NCBI GenBank assembly: GCA_007131745.1
Contig: SLPX01000254.1
Location: forward strand, 1-9,814
From: Myxococcales bacterium
Lineage (GTDB): Bacteria > Myxococcota > Polyangia > HGW-17 > SLPX01
Length of the DNA stretch: 9,814 bases
Direction: 5' to 3'
The notes under the pieces were generated by a model, which saw only the letters and a program-made list of their open reading frames with translations, was not told where the DNA came from and made no database searches. Position numbers and translations under genes: made by a program. This document shows positions 6,546 through 9,814 of this stretch, piece by piece (within the stretch, counting starts at the first letter, position 1; the number at the start of each line of letters is the position of its first letter).

Positions 6546-7519
6546 CGGTTCTCTCCCCCATTCAGGTTGAATTGCCTAAGTGAGCGGACCTCGGTTTCAA
6601 AATCGTCGTCTAATTCCCCCGGCCATGTTCCAAACAGCGCCTCAACGTTGTCGATTTCCTTCACACCCTGCGAAGCTGCCAACTCTTCAATGGTTGGAGA
6701 TTTCCAGAAGTCATGAGGGATCGGTGACCCTTGGGGGAGCAACTCCACTCCTTCTTCGCAATCTTCAAGTGGTTCGATATTTCGGATTCGTATACTGCTG
6801 ATTCTCCCCGAAACCGGATCTTCTTTCGCCTCTCCCTCAATTTTCACGAAACAAAGGATGTTTTCAAGGACTTCATCCTTCTGTTCTTCATCAAAAAGAC
6901 ACAGAACCGGATCGCCGGCCGAAGGATGCACGCGGCAACGGGTACCGTGTTCCTTAAAATCAGCCATCAGCAGCCTGCCTTCAATCGTTCGAATCGTCTC
7001 ATCCGGTCCGGTGATTCTATCTCTAATCCGCTGATAGCCGTCGGGTGTAAAATGTACGATTTTCGGTGTCCGACAGTGATTGAGGGTGAACCGTATATCA
7101 TCGACGCCATTGTCGAACAATCTGCCGACATCTCTCCAGGCGAGAAGGACGCCCCGATCAAAACCGGCTGGAGGTGCGCCACTGGTTTGCTGAATGGCCT
7201 CAAGCCCCTCCAGTGATTTTTCGATAACCTGTTGGCTGAACAAATCCTGCTGAGCCGCGCTTCTATCCAACTGCACTACAGCCGCGGGACTTCCGTGCGT
7301 AAACCCGATGACATCCAGTTCCATCAGTTCCTTGGTTCCCTTGGTTTTCGGACCTTTTCGGGTGCTGTCCTCATCCCCGTGATGGACCTGTGCGCTTCGC
7401 AATAAAGCCTTTCGAACGTTTTCCAAGAGCCGCAGAAGATGGGATAGACCCATCCTTGCTTCCCCTATGGAATCGCCTTGTAAGCGAATCGACAACAGTG
7501 GCTCTTTGTCCTTGGTCAT
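6542..7519 (-). CDS. Large putative VapC partner/antitoxin with VapB-like C-terminal tail
   Basis: The 325-residue protein begins at ATG 7519 with a GGAG-type site a few bases upstream and ends four bases into the VapC-like gene. I do not recognise a named domain for residues 1-270. What can be seen: a strand-like start (LLSIRLQGDSIGEARM), a polar loop near 48-62, a helix-rich middle (SQQVIEKSLEGLEAIQ), the phrase PAGFDRGVL near 117-125, and an IEGRLLMADFK segment near 179-189. The last ~55 residues (FWKSPTIEELAASQGV, then an acidic DDDFETEVRSLR segment) look like the toxin-binding tail of a small antitoxin. Such tails normally belong to proteins of about 60-90 residues. From memory, similar long proteins occur next to VapC genes in other phyla, so this seems a recurring but poorly described type. 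A DNA-binding domain is not apparent. The antitoxin role is inferred from position, overlap and tail. Confidence 0.7.
   Translation of the reverse strand: MTKDKEPLLSIRLQGDSIGEARMGLSHLLRLLENVRKALLRSAQVHHGDEDSTRKGPKTKGTKELMELDVIGFTHGSPAAVVQLDRSAAQQDLFSQQVIEKSLEGLEAIQQTSGAPPAGFDRGVLLAWRDVGRLFDNGVDDIRFTLNHCRTPKIVHFTPDGYQRIRDRITGPDETIRTIEGRLLMADFKEHGTRCRVHPSAGDPVLCLFDEEQKDEVLENILCFVKIEGEAKEDPVSGRISSIRIRNIEPLEDCEEGVELLPQGSPIPHDFWKSPTIEELAASQGVKEIDNVEALFGTWPGELDDDFETEVRSLRQFNLNGGENR
6553..6559 (-). promoter_or_regulatory. Ribosome binding site deciding the GTG start of the VapC-like gene
   Basis: Read on the minus strand, GGGGGAG lies inside the last codons of the upstream gene and 7 bases before the GTG start. 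It supports starting at GTG within the GTGA overlap. Confidence 0.6.
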
Positions 7520-7556
7520 GAACTCCGATTCTCCGTTCTCATCTCACCCTTTAATG

Positions 7557-7585
7557 ATTATCGCCCCAATTTTCGTGAAATCCAA
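7557..7585 (-). promoter_or_regulatory. Possible promoter of the large-partner/VapC operon
   Basis: Read on the minus strand, TTGGAT (7585-7580) and GATAAT (7562-7557) are 17 bases apart. The -10 matches 5 of 6 consensus bases; the -35 only 3 of 6. It lies about 40 bases before the start codon of the 325-residue gene. No dyad operator is obvious. Confidence 0.4.
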
Positions 7586-7656
7586 TGATTTTTTTCTCAC
7601 TCCCCCTTAGGGCTGGGTGATCTCGGTGCCCAGAGCTTGAATGTCGCCGTCAATCT

Positions 7657-8370
7657 TCACGACCTGTCGGCAAATGGCGCTGTCCGGTTTTGCAGTCGAG
7701 CATTACGCAGCAGTTGGAAGTCCTGGACGACCTGCCAGGCTGTCGCGAACGAGCAGGACACGCGGCGTGCCACCTCTGCGACGCTTGTCTCGGATCCGCC
7801 TTCGAGAACCGTCCACACGTCGGCACGCCAGGTCGGGCCCATAAGAACCCGATTCCGGTAGCCGGCATGGCGACAAACCAGTGCCTCGGGGGACAGCACG
7901 TCAGTCGCCCGGTCGCGAAGGGTGCCGGACGGAACTCGAAGCACCGAGCCGGCGAAACGTTCATCCTCTCCTCGACGCACGATTTGAAAGTCGGTTCCAA
8001 CAGGCAGAATGTCGACCCGCGACCTTCCGTATAGCTTGACGAGTCGGGCAAAACGTCGGTCCTTTGAAAGCCAGTGCGCGATGGCTGCCCAGAAGGAGCG
8101 TACCCGATAAGACGGGTGGACCGACACGCACCGCACAAGGCGATCAGCGTTGATGTACCCATGATGAACCCCAAGCCAAGTTGTCAGCACGGCCAGCACC
8201 CGGAGGTCGTGATCCTCCATGCCGAGCTCTGAAACGTGGACGAGGGTTTCCTCGACAGGCGCGGATGAGTTCGGCTCAGCGGCGAAGTTCATGCCAATGC
8301 CGACCATGTTACTGGTGAGGGCCTTGGCGTCGGGGCGTTTTCCCAATGGTGTCGTTCGACTAAACGCCAT
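7657..8370 (-). CDS. HTH-containing partner protein of the nucleotidyltransferase (putative antitoxin/regulator)
   Basis: The 237-residue protein is assigned the ATG at 8370-8368 because a perfect GGAGG site (8378-8382) sits 7 bases upstream. A longer open frame continues upstream on the same strand, but that part lies antisense-free within the NTase gene in another frame and is Ser/Arg-rich, so it is rejected. The middle (EDHDLRVLAVLTTWLG, then DRRFARL, TDFQIVRRGED, GTLRDRATDVLS) is typical of an uncharacterised family found beside DUF6036-like NTase genes. Residues about 195-222 (SVAEVARRVSCSFATAWQVVQDF) resemble a helix-turn-helix. The gene overlaps the end of the NTase gene by 11 bases, so the two should be co-translated. 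By analogy with AbiE-like systems it may be the antitoxin and may bind the operator upstream of the NTase gene. Function is not proven. Confidence 0.75.
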   Translation of the reverse strand: MAFSRTTPLGKRPDAKALTSNMVGIGMNFAAEPNSSAPVEETLVHVSELGMEDHDLRVLAVLTTWLGVHHGYINADRLVRCVSVHPSYRVRSFWAAIAHWLSKDRRFARLVKLYGRSRVDILPVGTDFQIVRRGEDERFAGSVLRVPSGTLRDRATDVLSPEALVCRHAGYRNRVLMGPTWRADVWTVLEGGSETSVAEVARRVSCSFATAWQVVQDFQLLRNARLQNRTAPFADRS

Positions 8371-8899
8371 GGCCGAGCCTCCGTCGAAGGTCTTCGAGAG
8401 TTGCACGAACATGGTCGGGCCACCTCGGATTCCCGTCCTGCTCGCAGAGCCACGGTTCCGACTCCTCGAGTTCCCTTGTCGTCGGAGCAAGCGCGACGCA
8501 ATCGGCAAGGTCGGTTCCACGGTCACAAAGTGCGAAGAGCTTGGTCTTGAGGAGATCGGCTCGTCCGATGGTGGCCATCGTGAGCGCTGCTCCGGTAAAC
8601 ACAATCTGCACACGCAGTCGCCATCCATCCGGCAACACATCCGCGAGCTGGATCGGACCGTTGTTAAACCAGTCATCCGCTAGCTCAACCCCTTCTGCCC
8701 GGAGGTGCGCGGCGAATTCCCTTGCAGCCGAGGAGATCTCTTTGGGCAACTCGGGTTCGAGGATGTCGAAGTCGCGGGTCTGCCGATCTGTGACACCAAG
8801 CAGCGCCAGAGCGGACCCACCTACAACGATTGCGTCAAGCCTCAGCGACCGCTCTGCCGGCCAAGCGTCGAAAGCTTCTATCGTGGGTCGGGGCAACAT
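8360..8899 (-). CDS. DUF6036/AbiEii-like nucleotidyltransferase (putative toxin)
   Basis: The 179-residue protein carries the nucleotidyltransferase signature: VVGGSALALLG (Gly27-Gly28-Ser29) followed by TRDFDIL with Asp43 and Asp45, the metal-binding pair of the polymerase-beta fold. A later block (LLKTKLFALCDRGTDLADCVAL, Lys98, Lys100, Asp106, Asp113 region) matches the conserved helix of the DUF6036 type. Related enzymes (AbiEii, MenT, MNT) transfer nucleotides to tRNA or to a partner protein and act as toxins. The start ATG at 8899 has an AGGA site 8 bases upstream and a near-consensus promoter with dyad operator. The toxin-like gene comes first and the regulator-like gene second, the reverse of classical AbiE. 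Codons are more GC-rich than in the enzyme genes to the left, consistent with acquisition. The family call is good; substrate and toxicity are inferred. Confidence 0.82.
   Translation of the reverse strand: MLPRPTIEAFDAWPAERSLRLDAIVVGGSALALLGVTDRQTRDFDILEPELPKEISSAAREFAAHLRAEGVELADDWFNNGPIQLADVLPDGWRLRVQIVFTGAALTMATIGRADLLKTKLFALCDRGTDLADCVALAPTTRELEESEPWLCEQDGNPRWPDHVRATLEDLRRRLGHGV
8378..8382 (-). promoter_or_regulatory. Ribosome binding site GGAGG setting the start of the HTH partner
   Basis: Minus-strand GGAGG is 7 bases before ATG 8370. It argues for the 237-residue product over a start at the ATG at 8406 or further upstream. Confidence 0.7.
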
Positions 8900-8916
8900 G
8901 GTTCATTCCTTAATAT

Positions 8917-8935
8917 GTATCGGTCATACTGATAC
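8917..8935 (-). promoter_or_regulatory. 19-base dyad operator over the transcription start of the nucleotidyltransferase module
   Basis: The sequence has the form GTATC-x-GT-xxx-AC-x-GATAC: arms of eight bases with seven pairs matching around a three-base centre. It begins four bases after the -10 element, so a bound protein would cover the start site and block transcription. The encoded HTH partner is the natural candidate ligand, giving autoregulation as usual for toxin-antitoxin operons. Confidence 0.55.
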
Positions 8936-8938
8936 TTC

Positions 8939-8966
8939 ATTATAGCAGCAGAGATGGATGGGTCAA
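8939..8966 (-). promoter_or_regulatory. Strong sigma70-type promoter of the nucleotidyltransferase module
   Basis: On the minus strand, TTGACC (8966-8961; 5 of 6) and a perfect TATAAT (8944-8939) are 16 bases apart, about 40 bases before the NTase start codon. It is the best promoter match in the window. Confidence 0.7.
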
Positions 8967-9070
8967 GGGCGCCCGATCTATCCTGGGTTGCCTGTGGCAG
9001 AGTTTTTGTTGATTAAGCTTCATTGCCGGTCAGGAATGCCGGTATTTGATAAATATCTACAAAAAGAACC
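8967..9070. other. Short spacer between the module promoter and the broken desaturase copy
   Basis: No gene was seen. The only structure noted is a pair of TGCCGGT direct repeats about 16 bases apart near 9023-9047. A short open frame crosses this spacer into the desaturase fragment but has no ribosome binding site and loses the desaturase frame after the deletion junction. Confidence 0.5.
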
Positions 9071-9229
9071 GGCCTACTACGACGCACTCAAAACGCGCGT
9101 CTACGAAAAACTGGATACGAAAATCTCTACTTCGTGGGCGGAAGCGTCAACCCCGGCGGCGGCACATGCATGGTCGTGACATCAGGGCAAAAATGCGCTG
9201 ACTTGATCATCCGTCAACAAGGCCGCTGA
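9071..9229 (+). pseudogene. Broken 3' fragment of the carotenoid desaturase-like gene
   Basis: Bases 9071-9115 match codons 392-406 of the intact gene (ALKTRVY region), then the sequence jumps at 9115/9116 to the NLYFVGGS region. The 163 bases missing are not a multiple of three, so the C-terminal FAD motif is out of frame with the preceding part. The original stop codon is kept at 9227-9229. The FAD-binding N-terminus is absent. The fragment cannot make a functional enzyme. Its five substitutions relative to the intact gene are few and largely silent or conservative. Confidence 0.92.
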
Positions 9230-9292
9230 CAAACCCCTCCATCCTTCTTATCTTCGCTACCTTCGCTATCCTCAACTTGTTCTCTTGAAATG
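9071..9292 (+). repeat. Direct repeat copy 2 of the desaturase 3' end and flank, with internal deletion
   Basis: It is the partner of 5686-6088, in the same orientation and 3,204-3,385 bases downstream. It retains the downstream flank including a two-unit version of the 9-base tandem repeat at 9253-9270 (four units in copy 1). It ends at TTGAAATG, seven bases before the stop codon of the convergent DUF4143 gene. Confidence 0.95.
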
Positions 9293-9298
9293 AACGTT

Positions 9299-9814
9299 TC
9301 AAGACCGTCTCCCGGCAAGACCAGTTTGCAAACGGTTTTTCCAAAGCCGGTCCAAGAATATTCGCCAGGGCAAAACATCTATTCCATCACGGGTTTTGCG
9401 GGGGGCCGATGAACGGCATACAAGAATGCACCGGCTGCCGGGGTTGTCCTCTTTCCATGCCCTAAGCCCCTTCAAATTGTCGGAGGTCGGGTTTTCCGAG
9501 GACTTCACCTCGACAGCGACTTGCCCGTCGCCCAGAACAAAATCCACCTCCCGGCCGGAAGAAGTGCGCCAATAAGATATGGCGTAGGGCCTGAAAGAAT
9601 AATTGGAATGGGCTCTTATTTCCATCAAAATGAAATGCTCAAAAGCCGCCCCGAACTCGGTGGACCCGGTTTTCAGCTTTCCGCGTCGAGCCAGATCATT
9701 GACCAGACAGAGATCGAAAAAGTAAAATTTCGGCGCTGCCACGATCCTCCGTTTCTGACGTTTTTGATATGCCGGTATCCAGTATCCCAGCAGGGTGTCG
9801 GTCAGGATTTCAAA
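9299..9814 (-). CDS. C-terminal part of an AAA+ ATPase/DUF4143-family protein (partial, N-terminus off window)
   Basis: The frame is open from the right edge (first codon at 9814) to TGA at 9301-9299, giving 171 visible residues. The order TLLGYWIP, KRRIVAAPKFYFFD, FEHFILMEIRAH, ISYWRT, GREVDF and VAVEVKSS is characteristic of DUF4143, the C-terminal domain of a widespread family of AAA+ ATPases. The Asp of EVDF and the Glu/Lys of EVK resemble a PD-(D/E)xK nuclease-like core; whether it cuts DNA is not established for the family. A start at the GTG codon at 9742 is rejected because conserved family sequence continues upstream of it. The P-loop part would be beyond the window. The gene ends seven bases from the desaturase repeat copy and is convergent with it. 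These ATPases are often variable accessory genes. Confidence 0.88.
   Translation of the reverse strand, partial: FEILTDTLLGYWIPAYQKRQKRRIVAAPKFYFFDLCLVNDLARRGKLKTGSTEFGAAFEHFILMEIRAHSNYSFRPYAISYWRTSSGREVDFVLGDGQVAVEVKSSENPTSDNLKGLRAWKEDNPGSRCILVCRSSAPRKTRDGIDVLPWRIFLDRLWKNRLQTGLAGRRS

Larger units (their letters stand above)
6089..9070. other. Accessory cassette with two toxin-antitoxin-like modules between direct repeats
   Basis: These 2,982 bases lie precisely between the two copies of the desaturase 3' end. They hold four minus-strand genes forming two bicistronic pairs. The NTase pair uses visibly more GC-rich codons than the enzymes to the left. No integrase or transposase gene, and no tRNA attachment site, is present inside. 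The arrangement suggests insertion at, or duplication of, the gene's 3' end, with the outer copy now broken. Treat the element status as an inference. Confidence 0.5.

Noticed and set aside
7650..8174. 174-codon minus-strand open frame in the HTH partner region
   Set aside because: It overlaps the HTH gene in another frame and has a composition typical of a GC-rich shadow frame.
8371..8676. Extension of the HTH partner gene to 339 residues by an upstream start on the minus strand
   Set aside because: The extra 102 residues are Ser/Arg/Cys-rich and overlap the NTase gene in another frame; a perfect GGAGG site supports the ATG at 8370.
8958..9179. 73-codon plus-strand open frame entering the broken desaturase copy
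   Set aside because: Only a short middle part matches the desaturase; it lacks a ribosome binding site and shifts frame at the deletion, so it is treated as pseudogene sequence.
9299..9742. Small stand-alone 147-residue gene starting at GTG 9742
   Set aside because: Conserved DUF4143 sequence continues in frame to the window edge, so it is the end of a longer gene.

Overview
The window looks like a chromosomal segment of a moderate-GC bacterium of the old 'Deltaproteobacteria' type (Myxococcota, Bradymonadota or relatives). The clue is two surface lipoproteins: one cysteine-rich with an IgGFc-binding-like region, the other ending in a 12-cysteine tail of a style common in that group. This placement is inferred from protein style and is not firm. 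No rRNA, tRNA, CRISPR array, transposase or integrase gene was found.

Layout. (1) Positions 1-2754 hold two divergently transcribed lipoprotein genes: a large one on the minus strand, cut by the left edge, and a 238-residue one on the plus strand. They share a 311-base intergenic region that carries three 14-base direct repeats. (2) Positions 2871-6007 hold a probable two-gene plus-strand operon: an aldehyde dehydrogenase with all key residues, followed by a CrtI/CrtN-family FAD-dependent carotenoid desaturase/oxidase. The pair recalls diapocarotenoid pathways in which a CrtN/CrtP-like enzyme makes a terminal aldehyde and an aldehyde dehydrogenase converts it to an acid. (3) Positions 6089-9070 hold an accessory cassette, all on the minus strand, with two bicistronic toxin-antitoxin-like modules. 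One is a PIN-domain VapC preceded by an unusually large 325-residue partner. The other is a nucleotidyltransferase (NTase) followed by a winged-helix/HTH-like partner, behind a near-consensus promoter with a dyad operator over the start site. (4) At the right edge is the C-terminal part of an AAA+ ATPase/DUF4143-type protein on the minus strand, also typical accessory content.

The main structural observation is that the 3' end of the desaturase gene and its downstream flank, including a 9-base tandem repeat, occur twice in direct orientation: at 5686-6088 as part of the intact gene, and at 9071-9292 as a broken copy lacking 163 internal bases. The two toxin-antitoxin-like modules lie exactly between the copies. 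This suggests the cassette entered at, or was duplicated with, the 3' end of the desaturase gene while leaving that gene intact. The second copy is now a pseudogene fragment.

Together the window reads as a core-like envelope/pigment region with an inserted stability or defence-type cassette. The toxin, antitoxin and carotenoid roles are inferred from family resemblance and gene order; the reading frames, overlaps, repeats and motifs were read directly from the sequence.
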